In this document: positions 1-12,141 of the stretch, in pieces
How the letters are laid out: the number at the start of each line of letters is the position of its first letter
Position numbering within the stretch: position 1 is the stretch's first letter
NCBI RefSeq assembly: GCF_042453785.1
Contig: NC_091677.1
Coordinates: forward strand, 29,699,501-29,763,500
Length of the DNA stretch: 64,000 nucleotides
DNA from: Malus domestica
Taxonomy: Eukaryota; Streptophyta; Magnoliopsida; Rosales; Rosaceae
Direction: 5' to 3'
The notes under the pieces: generated by a model
What the model was told of the DNA's origin: nothing
The model's input: the letters and a program-made list of their open reading frames with translations, nothing else
Databases searched by the model: none
Position numbers and translations under genes: made by a program

Positions 1-324
1 CACAAAGAACAAAATATAAAATTCCAAAAAACTTAATAAATGAAACTTAATTATCAATCTGAAATTCAAACAATTACAAAACTAGAGTAGGCATAATTAA
101 GATTATGTCTTAGTTAGTGGCAGAGCTAGGAGTTTCAAATATGGGTCATAATATCAACTAAAAATGCTTCATTGGGCCATTTTGTAGAACTCCTAGTAGA
201 CACCTGCCAATTCCTGCAAACATATGCCGAAGGATTATGCGAATATTGTCGACAACTACTATTATTAGAGGCTTGTCGATGCATGCATCATGTGGAATAA
301 TGTTATAGACTAACAATGCATGTC
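1..324. other. Non-coding flank left of the duplication
   Basis: AT-rich sequence with no supportable gene or recognised repeat. It differs from the sequence that precedes copy B (22930-23386), so the left breakpoint of the duplication falls near 325. No terminal repeats were seen in this short stretch. Confidence 0.5.
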
Positions 325-1584
325 AACTAAGGTATTTCATCAAGCATACAAAAAGAGAGACAATAAAGACAAATACGATAGAAGTAAGAGGAGAAGGTTG
401 TAGTTTAATTTGCTTAGTCATTTATAGGATTCAATACAATACAAAACTAACTATACACGAAGTTTTTAAAGTTGTTAGAATCAAAAGCAATCGATGATCC
501 CATGCTAGCTCACCAGTGGCCTTAGTTTTAGCTAAGAGTCATGATGATTCTAGAAATTCCCACCGCTTGGAATTGAGCTGGAAAATGTAATTCGTAGTTT
601 ATCTTTGTGTGAAGTTGAAAAGCCCTTCTTTGTAAGTTGAAAACAACTCACATAGGCGCACCAGCTGTTGGTCCAAATAAATGAAATCACACCAATTGGT
701 CTTCAACCCAAAAATAAAATAATAATTAATTAAATAGATAAAGCCAACGTGAATAGGAAGACTAAAACATAATGAACGTGTTAAGACCTTGTCAAATTCA
801 ACTTTTTACCAACACACGTCTTTATACTTGTAAATTACAAAAGTATGGTAATTTAGCTCCAAATAATTTGAATGAACCACTAGCAAATATAAATAATAGG
901 GTAACAAATGTCATAGCTACGTGTCTATCAGCAAGTTCACAAATAATTTATTCATCTACCTTTATGGTGTAAATATATAGGAACTGGATCAAACACTTAT
1001 TGAAAATGAAAACGGCTCTTCTACTTAGAAATAAAATGTTCTTGTAAATTCTTACTCCCATTGGACCATTTGTATCTATATGCATTAGAATTCCAATTCA
1101 TAGATATCTCAGTTCGAAATATAAAAATAAGAAGATCGATACATGGGCAAGACCAAGACAGCGTAACTGACAAATAACCAGAACCCATTTATCTCCAAAA
1201 ATATGACGAAAACACATTTACAGATGAATACACCAATCTATATCACCGATAAGTTTTTATACAGACTCTTCCTGGTGATTACCAGAAAAATCAAGACCCA
1301 TCTTAATATTACAACAGAGCAAAAGGCTTTAAACATATACAAGCCCTTTCTCCAGAACACAAGGCTTGACAGTTTGACACTCTCTCGTGATGTTCCATCA
1401 CGATACTTGTAGATATTAGCAACTTAGATGATCATCGACGACAACAAACGCTATATACAGTACTAGTAGATCTCAATTTCTCCAAAAAATTGTCAAAATT
1501 CGCTCTTCTTGATAAGTCCGCTGTACTTGTGAGCTATGGTGGCTTTAGCTTTCCTTCTTATATGTACACTTACTTTGATGAAGT
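325..1584. other. Non-coding sequence downstream of the 174-aa gene
   Basis: This stretch holds short reading frames (for example 772-972 and 1203-1412) that are kept nearly unchanged in copy B (23834-24034 and 24261-24470). The whole region is equally conserved because the duplication is recent, so conservation does not argue for coding. The part next to 1585 probably includes the 3' UTR of the minus-strand gene. I recognise no domain. Confidence 0.45.
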
Positions 1585-2470
1585 TTAGGCAAATGCTGGG
1601 ATGCGGGAGTTTTGGCGATCCCTATTGAGACAATCAAATCCCTCTACTCTAACTGCAGCAGGTTTAAGCCCATACTTCACTCTCACACAACCTGCTTTGC
1701 GTGGCGACGATAAAGTTGATGGAGATGGAACAGGCAATGCCGAAACAGGAGCGGTCTTCTCATCTCCAAATCGAGCATCTTGAATTAATGGGTTAGCAGC
1801 CCTACTGGGAGGAGAAACGCAAAAATATGGGGGCGATAAGGCAACCTCGTTAGATGATTGCTCCAACCCATAACCCTCCTGTAGATGCCAACATGTTAGC
1901 CAATCGTAATATCATAACATCAAGTACAAAACAATAACATCACCATGGTTGAAGTCATTTCGGAAAAAAAATAATATACAGAAATACTGTTTGTGCAACA
2001 GATATCTACACAATTTACCATACAAGAAAAAGCAAAACGCTCATGATCAAATAGCTTGCAGCTCCAAATTTGATACATCACTCAATCGTGTATGTGTATG
2101 AACTGAATCCATATCATCATTGGAAATAACAAGTTTACCTTCCTGAGAATAAGGTCCAGAAGGTCTGCCCCAGCCTTTGAGTCGCATAACTCGGGTTGAT
2201 GACTGCTAATTTGCAAAGATGAGAAAATACATGTTATCACCTATAAATAAAGCATAATAACCAACGTAAGGTGGAAGGGACAACACTGGAGAAGTAAAAG
2301 TACCTCATCTGCCATCTCAAGGGCATAATGGGGTTGTTAGACAAAATCCCGACTCGCCTGGGCTTGGGGCAAACCACAGGCTCCTTGGTGTCAGACATCA
2401 AGGCAGGACCTCTGATGCCTTCACAGCCCACGAAAGAGGCGTTCTGCTGCTGAACATTGAAATGGTTCAT
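1585..2470 (-). CDS. Plant-specific protein of unknown function, 174 aa, copy A
   Basis: Three coding exons on the minus strand: 2470-2304, 2202-2139 and 1878-1585. All introns are GT-AG and the joined frame is open for 174 residues. The start is the ATG at 2470, the first in-frame ATG after a likely 5' UTR splice acceptor at 2503. Recognisable blocks are VVCPKPRRVG (about residues 32-41), LRWQMSHQPELCDSKAG (about 51-67), SPPSRAANPLIQDARFGDEK (about 99-118) and a C-terminal AAVRVEGFDCLNRDRQNSRI. These match my memory of the small uncharacterised family of Arabidopsis At5g16110/At3g02555, for which I know no biochemical function. There is no signal peptide or membrane segment. Copy B differs at N87T and A120T. 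Copy A keeps its leader exon and upstream region and is therefore the more likely expressed copy. Confidence 0.88.
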
Positions 2471-2502
2471 TTTCGAAACCGTTCCTGTTCCACAAAAGAA
2501 CG

Positions 2503-3340
2503 CCTGTCCATAACAACACAGCACCACCAAAGAAAAACACGAATCAGATCAACTTTCCCATCAATCTTCCAGATCCAAGGAAAACCTTAAAATTGTTCAT
2601 CTTACACACTGAACCTCATTTTAATTGGAAAACAAAAGTTACCCAAATTATTAATCAAAGTCACACACACACATATGTTCTGTAGAAACGAGCTAATAAT
2701 TTGATTAAGTTTACTAAATCAGAAACAAACACAGAACAAAATCAATCCCAGAAACTTTATCCCCCCTCTAAATTGTTTGATTGATCATTCTCTACTTTCT
2801 TGGACTTTCTAGGCAACCAAACAGGAAGATAGAAAATTTCACATCTAATATATCACACCTCCGCGAAAACGGAGATTTCCTCCGTTACATACACCAATTC
2901 GAGAACAAAACACCCCAAAAGGCCGTAACTGCTCACATAAAAAAAAACCCAAGCTGAGACGGTTTCGATTTCCTCTGAATCGCCCAAAATCGCATCAGAA
3001 TCAGGGGTTTAAAATTGGTTTTGCGAATAGTAAATACAGCTCAACCCGATTTTGCAAAACAATATTCGACCACAAAATTCTTCAGTCTTCCACAAATTAC
3101 AAAAGATATAATTCAGAAAAAAAAAAAATCAAATCCAACCAACATTTGGGTCGGATCAGTTAGTGGGTTATTGACTAAAATTAGGGAAATAATAACGGCT
3201 AAAAATTCAAAGCTCCAGATCTGAAACAACCACTAGGCCAGCTACTATCGGAGTTTGTAGAGAGAGAGAGATACCTGGCGGGAATCCTCCGGAGGAAGAA
3301 GGCGAGGGGGGTAGGGGCAATGGCGGAAGGAAGGAGGGTG
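2503..3340 (-). promoter_or_regulatory. 5' UTR leader exon and leader intron of the 174-aa gene
   Basis: A minus-strand leader exon ends at 3275 with a CCAG|GTATCT donor. A 771-nt intron (3274-2504) ends at a GGACAG|GCG acceptor, 32 bases before the start codon. The transcription start is not visible and probably lies near 3300-3350. A GA run (about 3260-3271) follows the donor. The model is inferred from splice-site strings. In copy B the donor, the leader exon and everything upstream are deleted. Confidence 0.55.
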
Positions 3341-3585
3341 GGTGGTGGTGAGGGGATCTGGGATTCATTTTATAGTGGTGAAGTAACAGTGGTGGCGAAG
3401 GTGAAACGACATCATTTCATCCACGTGATTTGTTTCTTGACTTTGTTTTATCTGAATCCGCGTGAATTTGTTTCCTCTTTTATCTTTAAATTGTCTACCA
3501 GATCACAGCTACGAATCCGCGTGCATTTGTTTCCCGATGCAAACGACGATTTGTTTCTGTTCACAAAGAAAAGCATAATTTATTA

Positions 3586-3740
3586 AGGAAAAATTAACGA
3601 AAATAGATCGAAAATTTTAAGTTTTAACGATAAGAATAAAATAAAAGATAAATGAATAGTATCAGGAACTTTTTAATGTAAAAATGTGATTTTTCGTTAA
3701 AATAAATAGTACCATGAGCTTTTCGTTAAAATTCTCATTT
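3586..3740. mobile_element. Small MITE-like element with AACGAAAA termini
   Basis: About 150 bp, opening with GGAAAAATTAACGAAAATAG and closing with an inverted TTTTCGTTAAAATTCTCATT. The inside includes an ATGAATAGTATCAGGAACTT string that recurs in the element split by Cassandra at 55639-56490, and a degenerate reverse copy seems to lie at about 57296-57425. Three related copies with inverted ends support a MITE, superfamily unknown. The target-site duplication was not resolved. Absent from copy B because of the deletion there. Confidence 0.5.
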
Positions 3741-3861
3741 ATTTTTGCCCTAAATAGATTATTAGACATGTGGTAATAGAGTAGTCATAAAACTGAGCCG
3801 CCTCTACCGTCATTTTCTCAATTTCAATAACCTCCTTCACCTTGTTAGACAAATGAAGCCT

Positions 3862-4012
3862 CGATAATATCTACACTAAAAGGATGAGAGAGTGGTTAAG
3901 CTTCACAATAGCTTAACAATAATGTAGTTCAAATTATCTTTTGGTAAGAATTAAATCTAAGACTTCTCACTAACAAATGAAAAAAAATATCAGTAGACAT
4001 TGGTACTAGGAG
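3862..4012 (-). mobile_element. SINE-like repeat, degenerate
   Basis: Diverged minus-oriented copy of the SINE family seen complete at 37943-38085. It keeps the string for 'cttcacttg…aggtctta…ttgctaa…gtgaggctaagc' in reverse. It forms a cluster with three further members within 1.7 kb. Confidence 0.5.
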
Positions 4013-4042
4013 ACTATATTTCAAGGTTTAGATGGCAAAAAC

Positions 4043-4209
4043 TTTTTTTTTAACAACCGATATCGTCTACACTAAAGGAATAGAGGAGTGGGCTAAATCT
4101 CACAATAGGTTAAAAATAATATGGTTCAAATTCGTCTTTAACGAGAATCGAATCTAAAACCTCTCACTTACAAGTGAAGATAAATACCCCTAGGTCGTAA
4201 TACTAAGTA
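4043..4209 (-). mobile_element. SINE-like repeat with oligo-T (poly-A tail) end
   Basis: Minus-oriented member of the same tRNA-like SINE family. The left side begins with an oligo-T run (the reverse of a poly-A tail). The right part carries reverse matches to the box-B-like GGTTCGATTCTCG region and to the box-A-like region near 'actaag'. Deleted in copy B. Confidence 0.6.
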
Positions 4210-4775
4210 ACACATGTCAAAGTTTGATACAAGCATTTGTATCCAATCTTTAGTTAACGGTAAAAATTTAGTTGGAAGTCATGATGGCATATCACATACA
4301 GTACAATGACATATATAAAATTTGGTACACATAACATTATATTATTATTACATAAAGCTATATATAATGATGATTTATTACTTTCATGCACGTTGCTCTT
4401 CTACACAAAAAATATATATTCAAAACACGAGCCATCATACCACATGATACAAGTTGATGGTCACTTAAAAAAAACTTTTATCCACTTATATTATAATACA
4501 TAATTTATCAGCTTGTGTTCCAAATATGTGATAGAAGTTCTCATTCCATACTAAACCAGTTGGTTGTTAGTTTTGTACTTGACCCACGATGACTATCTTA
4601 AAAGCAATAAACTAAAACGATCTCCATGACTTATAAGGATTTGAAAATGATATCGTTGTCGTTCAACACTTGAACTTTCAACCCAAAGTTGCGTGCGTGC
4701 CAAAACCTTCCCACTAATAAATCGACCAATTTCCATTTTTTTTTTATTGCGTGTCATAATATAATTGTGATAAGT

Positions 4776-4958
4776 TTTATTTTTTATTTTTTAATAACCG
4801 ATATTATTTATATTAAAAGAGGAGGTGGACTTAGCCTCATGATGAATTAGCAATAATATGATTCAAACTCGTCTTTAACGAAAATCGAACCTAAGACCTC
4901 TCACTCACGTATGAAGAAGAATATCGATAAGCTTTTTAACTCGAGTGTTAATACATGG
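4776..4958 (-). mobile_element. SINE-like repeat (also in copy B)
   Basis: Minus-oriented family member preceded by T-rich sequence (reverse tail). It contains the reverse of the box-B-like element (GAATCGAACCTAAGACC-type string). The corresponding copy B sequence is at about 26613-26780, so it was inserted before the duplication. Confidence 0.6.
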
Positions 4959-5367
4959 TGTATCAAATTGTGTTTCAAATCCATTAAAACGTTTATCTCT
5001 AATTAGATCGCTTCTCCAACACTACATTTAACACTTGCTCTTTAAATTAATTAATAAACAAAAATATTCTACTCTTATCACACTTTCCTTACTTCTTTTA
5101 TATCATTGTGAGACTCATATATGTTGATGAACTTTATCTTTATTAGGAAGCTGATGCAAACATGATTGAAAAATATAGTAAGTGTATATTACTTTTAAGA
5201 GTAATGTCAGATGAGATTCTCTCAAAAGTGTGACATTTTATGGACTCCTCATGTTTTTGCCACAATGTTTTGCAATAATGACACAAGAATTGACATTAAA
5301 TTATGAGGTAACATAGAGTCCACATCGAGTCTCACTTTAAGAAAGCCTGTTTAACATTTCTCTCCTT

Positions 5368-5524
5368 TTTTTTTTTTTGAACAAACACTATTATTTATGC
5401 TAGGGGTGGGCTTAGCCTCATAATGGACTAACAATAATGTGTTTTGAATTTTTCTTTAACGAGAATCACTAAAACCTATCACTTACAAATGAAGGTGAAT
5501 ATCATTGGATTGTAGTACTAAGTG
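5368..5524 (-). mobile_element. SINE-like repeat (also in copy B)
   Basis: Minus-oriented family member beginning with a run of T (reverse poly-A tail) and ending near GTAGTACTAAGTGG. Copy B has the same element at about 27190-27352. It lies about 360 bp upstream of the lipase start codon, so it may sit close to or inside that promoter. Confidence 0.6.
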
Positions 5525-5888
5525 GAGTTTACTTTTAATTATTTTAATTTTTCTATGGTCAATATTCCCATTTGCTTTTAGCCAAAAAAAAAAAAATTAA
5601 TTCCTATTTGCTTCCTCCTTTCCGGGCCCTTCATTTACTTGGAGTAATTATTAATCATTACTTTTGAACAGAATCCCAGATGGCGTTGAAACTCGGCTAG
5701 CCATACAGTCGCCACCCTTTCCTCCCTTCCCGGAACAATTGAGCTTCCTTCCTTCCTGCTCCAATTCATATCTCATTTGGTTGCTCTCGTTTCCAACTCT
5801 TACAAGAAACTCCAACGTTTCAGAGCTGAGGGCGGTCAGCTTTTGTTTCCGAATTACAAAGAGGAGGAAGAGCACGGAGGCAGCAGCA

Positions 5889-8800
5889 ATGGCGCCCAAG
5901 AAGCGGCAGCTGCCAGGCGTCGACGAGAAACTGCAGAAGCTTCTGGATGCAAACATGGATGAAGCTCCCGCCAGAAGGCGGGCTCGTGAGGCCTTCAAGG
6001 AAATTCAGCTTGGGATTGACCATATTCTATTCAAGGTATTTTGTTTCTTTAATCCATTCGGCTGTTTTGCTTTGTCTGTTTATTTATGGTATTCATAAAC
6101 TGAACTTTTTATTTTATTATTTTTTGTGGGGCTGTTTTAGTTAGATTGTGTTGTTGCGTAGACAAGTTCGCTAGTGCAGCGTGATTGCCCTGCACGCAAC
6201 GTCGAATCCCGCGTAGTTTAGATTAGTTTAGAATATGGCTCAAAAAATTCGTGCAAGTTGTGATTTGAGAGAGTGTAATTAGGTTTTGTGGTGGGTTGAT
6301 GATGATTTACACTGAAACTTTTAAATAGGTCAATGACAGTAAGTGGTTGGGATGAATGGATGAACTATTTTTCGACGTAAATTTGTTTTCTTTACATTGA
6401 CATAATTACTGCTGCTCAAAAAATTTGTCCCTGAGTTTGATTTTTAGTTCAGTCTTGCAGTACACACGGCAGCACGAACCGATACTGAAACTTGCTATTT
6501 ATACTATTTTGCTTTGGTTTTTTTGGTCATGTTTCTTAAATGGTATTTCGAGTTCAGGATGTTATGTAATTGTTAGGGTGACATTGCAGACATTTTGTAA
6601 TACATCCTTGGAAGATTTTCTTAGTGATGTTTATTGTTTTACTTTTTGGTTAATTTGCAGACACCGACCGATGGATTGAAAATGGAGGAGGTAATAACTC
6701 TTTTATGAGGGTAATCAACTTGCATTTTTATTTCATTCGTTCATATGTAAACTAGGAGTAGCCGAAATTGAAGGAAATATGAGAGAAAATCGGTTACGGT
6801 GGATTGGACATGTGCAAAGAAGGCCTACTGATGCTTCGGTTAGAAGATGCGACTACGGGACAGAGGTTAGGGCCGAAGGGGTAGAGGAAGACCTAGGAAA
6901 ACTTTGGAAGAGACTCTAAGAAAAGACTTAGAGTACTTGGATCTAATGGAGGACATGACACAAAACCGAGCGCAATGGCGTTCTAGGATTCATATAGCCG
7001 ACCCCACTTAGTGGGAAAAGGCTTTGTTGTTGTTGTTGTATATGTCATTTCAAGTTTCCCTGCTTTCCTATAATTAAGTTTAAGCGATCATGTATAATGC
7101 TAGGATACGTTATTCAAATGCATTGGGCCTCCCTCTTTAGATTTCCGAAGTTTCTGCTCTCTACTTTTCGTATGAAGATGATCACATCATATTCTATTGT
7201 GTAGTCATATGAGGTGAACTCCAGGGGATTGAAAATATTCTGCAAGAGTTGGCTTCCAGCGACATCTCGTCCCAAAGCAATAGTGTGTTACTGTCATGGC
7301 TACGGGGATACTTGCACTTTTTTCTTTGAAGGCATGTAACCTGTGATCAGAGTATTTGCTGACCAAATTTCTGTGTTTAACATGCTTCTTTGTGGAACCT
7401 AATCATTTCATGATATCTGCAGGAATTGCGAGGAAGTTGGCATCAAATGGTTACGGAGTTTTTGCAATGGATTACCCTGGCTTTGGTCTCTCAGAAGGTC
7501 TACATGGCCATATTCCCAGCTTTGACAGACTTGTAGATGATGTCATTGAGCATTACTCAAAAGTCAAAGGTGTGCTGAATAAGTTATTAACTTTCTTGTT
7601 TGAACTTTCTAAGGTGAGAAATTGTTGTACCATATTGGCCCTTCAAACCTGCACCGCGTTTGGAACTGAGAAGCATGAACCTGAAAATCTGATTGTCAGA
7701 TGAACTCTAATGGTGTGTTTGGACGAGAGATTTCCAAGTACAAAGGGATTAGGATACATTAGTAAGAAATGCACTAGAAAACGTTAGATAGAGGGATTGA
7801 AACTGCAGTACATGGGCATTACAAAGCCACTACACAAAGGATTTTGAAACGACTCGTTTCAAGCAGTCAATTATAAATGCCTCGTGCACTGCGTCTAGCA
7901 TTTCAATCTATCTAATATTTCGCAGTGCATTTCTTTCTAATCTAGCATAAATCCCTTGGTAGTTGGTATTTGTAGCCTGTACGCATCTTGTCAACCTCAC
8001 CACGCTGCCTTGACCAATATTCGGGATAGTATTGTGATCATTTACTAGTATAAAAAGGCACAGTTGCAGAGAATTTGACAGGAGAGCATCTATAATAAAA
8101 ATTGCTCCCCTTCGCAGAGATGTTGGGAGTAGAGAGGGCAAGGGAAAATTTCTCAACGACTTTATTTGACTATTAACGGTTGATAACAAATGCAATGAGG
8201 GCAAATTTTGTGTCAAGTTAACTTAACATACGAAAAATCAATTTGCTCTCTCATGCCCTCATCCAGCCCACAAGAATAGCAGTGATGTGAAAAAAACGAA
8301 TTCAGGGAAAAAAATTTCTTCTGAATTACTGTAGCTCTTCTCAGCTACTTATTCTTTTGTACTTTGCATCTGAAATAGGGAATTGAACTCCTTGGCTGGT
8401 GATAGATCCTTTGCTTTATTTCCCATCCGACAATCAAGTGATAGAGACTAAAGGATCTGTACACAATTTATTATGCTGTATATAATGTCTGGTCTGTCTA
8501 TTCAAACAAGAAATATACAAAATGGCATCTTCATTTCAATATATACATGCTTTGGTTTGGACCGCAGAGCAGCCTGAGTTACGTGGGCTCCCGACCTTTC
8601 TCTTTGGACAGTCCTTGGGTGGAGCTGTAGCACTGAAGGCTCACCTAAAACAACCTAGTGCATGGAATGGCGCAATACTAGTTGCACCGATGTGCAAGGT
8701 AAGTGTTAGCATTAGGAGCAATGTTTTCCATTGGTTTTTACCTTCTTTTACTAAATGGTGGACATTCTCCATTTTATTTTTTGTTTTTGTAGATTTCGGA

Positions 8801-10327
8801 GGACATGGTTCCACCATGGATACTAACACAAATCCTGATTGGTGTGGCTAAGTTCCTTCCAAAGAAAAAATTGGTTCCGCAAAAGAATCTGGCTGAGGCA
8901 GCATTTAAAGACTTGAAGAAAAGAGAAATGGTTAGTCTTTTCTTTGATGAATAATTTCAAGCAGTAAAAAATTAAAAATATGGAAGGTCTGAATCATCTG
9001 ATGTTCATAAGATGGGTGGTAAACTGTGGCTGACAAGTTGTTCATTATCCTGAATGTAGACAGCCTACAATGTTATTTCCTACAAGGATAAACCACGCCT
9101 GCAGACTGCTTTAGAAATGCTCCGAACTACTGAAGAGATAGAACGCCGATTGGAAGAAGTATGCCAATCCATGACTCCTCTTTTATTACAGTTAATTTCT
9201 AAATCAACTGAATCACCATTTTAATATTCTTTGATTGCATCAAGTTCTATCCAGTATATTCAGTGTGAACCTTTTCCCTTAATAAGTAACGCCTATTGCT
9301 GCATATTCCTAATCTCTTCTTTGTTCTTTGAGGCCGTTAACAGTTCAGGCGTCTACATAACTAGGTGGTAATTCTTATTAAGCTGAATCCTCGGATGTTT
9401 GGTTGGATCTGAATTTGAAATAACTTTAACTCAGTACAGTTTGACTGGATTACAAATTCAAAGAAGAAATAAAAAACGACTTTAATATTTTCATATACAA
9501 CCTACAGCTCTTGTAGATCGTGATTTGTGATACGAAGTAGCACAAGACAAATACACCACATTTCCATGGACCATTGGTGATGTGTTTTCGTAGAAACCAT
9601 TCTTCTGTATCCAGCTTGACATAACCCTATTTGGTTCAGCTTTGGCTTAGTGAAATTTCCGGTTGGGCTTCATTTCTTTTAGACCAATGAAAATCGATGG
9701 TATTGCACTCAGAACAGACCTGAGTCTTGCTTGTAGACCCCTATTTAACTCTAGAACCAAGACGTACTACTACTTAGGACCTTCACTGCCAGTAAATCTA
9801 TGCTATTATCTTTCTGTCAACAAAGCCCTATACATCTTTATGAAATTTCCGGTAGATTCAATATATGTTAGTGAAACGCAAAACTGTATGAAAGTTGGTA
9901 GTTTCTTATCATTTCAGGATTGTGCTGGGGACTGGACAACGGTGTTAGTTGACTGTCTTTTCAACAAATACACAAATTTATTTGAAATTTCAGATATTAT
10001 GTTTTACCCGAAAAGTTCAGTTGATTTCAGTATAATTTAGCAGCAGTAGCACATAGAATTCTAACTTTATTGGGTCACTTATATTAAATCTCATTCCAGG
10101 TCTCTCTTCCATTATTAATCCTGCATGGAGAGGCTGATATTGTAACTGATCCATCTGTAAGTAAGGCCCTGTATGAGAAAGCAAGCAGTTCCGACAAGAA
10201 GCTCATCCTTTACATGGATGCATGGCATTCCCTTCTGGAGGGTGAGTCAGATGCAATGATAAATCGAGTTTTTAGCGACATCCTTTCATGGCTTAGTGAG
10301 CACAGTGAAAAATTAACAGGCAGCTAA
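5889..10327 (+). CDS. Monoacylglycerol lipase-type alpha/beta hydrolase, 348 aa, copy A
   Basis: Eight coding exons: 5889-6035, 6661-6690, 7205-7331, 7423-7569, 8568-8698, 8793-8930, 9060-9158 and 10100-10327. The joined frame is 348 aa. The family (hydrolase_4/MAGL) cleaves monoacylglycerols or related esters such as lysophospholipids or caffeoyl-shikimate. The exact substrate cannot be told here. Visible features are an oxyanion motif HGYGD (H90-D94), a nucleophile elbow GQSLGG (S166), an acid in GEADIVTD (D286) and the base in AWHSLLEG (H316). The N-terminal block [16 protein letters not shown] is typical of the plant clade of Arabidopsis At5g16120. The start is the first in-frame ATG. A tiny upstream ORF (5680-5700) would matter only if transcription starts further 5'. 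Intron 3 is GC-AG. Intron 2 holds a LINE fragment. All catalytic residues are intact, so I expect an active enzyme. Confidence 0.93.
6748..7039 (+). mobile_element. 3' fragment of an RTE-type LINE in lipase intron 2
   Basis: Sense-oriented remnant of the last coding part and tail of a LINE. Translation gives scraps such as [19 protein letters not shown] and [17 protein letters not shown], with frameshifts. It is followed by the conserved 3' end ('ccgaccccacttagtggga') and a (TTG)n tail. The same family occurs in reverse at 15078-15716 and as a short tail at 39886-39960. It is present in both duplication copies, so it predates the duplication. Confidence 0.85.
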
Positions 10328-11071
10328 CTTCTCCGTGCGCATTTGTGAGCACCCGCATTCATGTTCTTGACGTGTGTTTCAGAAAAGGGGTAGGGGGGGG
10401 GGGGGGGGGAAGAAAAAGGAGCACTGGATGCGTCTATTGTGAATATGCAGACTCTTTGGTGAATAACATTGGATTATTGTATTATTTATGGCACACTGCA
10501 AACTCTATTCCTCCATTTTCATACGAGAGGCTGGAGCTTTTGAAATTTGCTTTCCTCTTGCTTGGTGAATGAAATTCTCACTTTTTTTTCTAGAAGTTGC
10601 GTAGCACTGAAGCCACATCCGCCTATAAGATTATGGTTAGTTTAATTGCTGGTTGATTTAATTAAAACTGGAATTTCATTTTATCAGAACCTGTTCAATA
10701 TGGTTTGTATTTTATGGTAGCTTTGAGGAACGAAGGACCTGTTCAATTTATGAATTGTCATTTTTCTTCCTTTCTTTGGTCCACTCAGAAAGGTAAAAAC
10801 AAACGCAGTACAAGCGGGCTGCAGGGAATGGTAACTTTCGTAGCCAGGAATGAGTTGCATACCAATTTACCAAATGGTGAGTCACACGATGGTGGTCAGG
10901 AGAGGCTGAATGCCTCTGAGTCACGATGATGGCTAAGGGGAAGGCTTGTGGCTAGGGGCAAGCTGTTGAATCACACGTTCTGAGTTTGATTCTTATTGCT
11001 GGTAAATCATATGATAATGCCCAAAAAAGACTGAAATACCTATGTGAATTTTTTTAACACCTGAAAGAATG
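10328..11071. other. Lipase 3' UTR and downstream sequence with long G run
   Basis: After the lipase stop there is a probable 3' UTR with a G homopolymer near 10391-10409 that is shorter in copy B (33370-33380). A 74-codon frame at 10705-10929 is identical in both copies (33676-33900), but it has no recognised domain and sits in equally conserved non-coding DNA. I do not call it a gene. Confidence 0.45.
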
Positions 11072-11991
11072 GACTGCAGTCCCAAAACCACAAACTATCC
11101 ACAAACTAGTCCTATAAATAAATAAAAAGTATTCATAATATTTTGCTTTTTATATTAGCACCCCACAAAATTTTGAATGCACCTCACATTAAAATTTAAT
11201 ATTAAATTACTTATTTACCCTACTAAGCAATGGTAATTTTGACCTTATTAGGTTTATAAAAAAAAAAAATTCTAAATACACCCCAAATCACTTTTAACAT
11301 ATTATTTATCTTCTTTAACTATCAAAATCTCTCCGACCCTCCATTGTTGAACAAAACCCTAATCAATGAAACTACAAACATGTTGATTGAGAAAAATTAT
11401 TTTTTACGAATAAAACATGAAATCGATGTTTCGGAAGCTTCACATGAGGTAAGACTGCATATTCTTTATTGTTTTAGTGATTTTGACGACATCGATAATT
11501 ATTTAATCTTGTTTTTGCTGCGTTATTCAAGTTTCTATGTTCATATTCATCTTTTAGGGATCATAGGGGATTACATAAAGAATTAAATACCTAAAATTAC
11601 CACCAAATATTAAAAACAGACAACATGAGTTTTAATGGTGGAATTGAGAACAACCCACATATGCTTTAAATCTTAGGCAACATTTTTTGTCAAAATTCCA
11701 GTCGGCATTTTTTGTCCAAATTAAAAGCTTTATAAGATTTGAGAATGTGGGGTGAATAGAAAATATGGGGTGCATGTAGAAAATATAAGGTGTATATTGA
11801 AAATGTGAGGTGTGAGGGTATTATGGGGAAGCACGTGGGGTGTATTAAGATAATTTTCCATTGAAAAAGCAAATATGAGGTGTATTAAATATGTGAAGTT
11901 TATTCAACAATTTGTAGATTATTAATATAATAAGCCCTTAATTTTTCTCTTTGACGGTTAATTATTAGTTTGGGATATGGTTGCAGTCTTG
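11072..11991. mobile_element. Putative TIR element, about 0.92 kb
   Basis: The left end has GGACTGCAGTCCCAAAACC and the right end, read in reverse, AGACTGCAACCATATCCCAA, a partial inverted match. The inside is AT-rich and full of 'ggggtgtatt/aatacacccc' type strings in both orientations. No transposase is visible. Copy B has it at about 34043-34959, so it is older than the duplication. The boundaries and superfamily are uncertain. Confidence 0.4.
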
Positions 11992-12141
11992 TTCAAGATG
12001 AAAGGTAGGACTAGTTTGGTATTGCTGTGCTTTGAAAAAAAAAACTACTTCTATTATGATGTGAGAATAAACTCATTTTTTGCTACTTCACGTTCTTCTT
12101 TTACCCAAAACTATGAAAATAATTAATTTTTAACACCTTTA

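Noticed and set aside
5651..6144. Alternative frames around lipase exon 1 on both strands
   Set aside because: They are shadows of the real exon, which is supported by the full spliced protein and by the start ATG at 5889.
10705..10929. 74-codon frame identical in both duplication copies
   Set aside because: All surrounding non-coding DNA is just as conserved, so identity reflects the recent duplication; no recognised domain.
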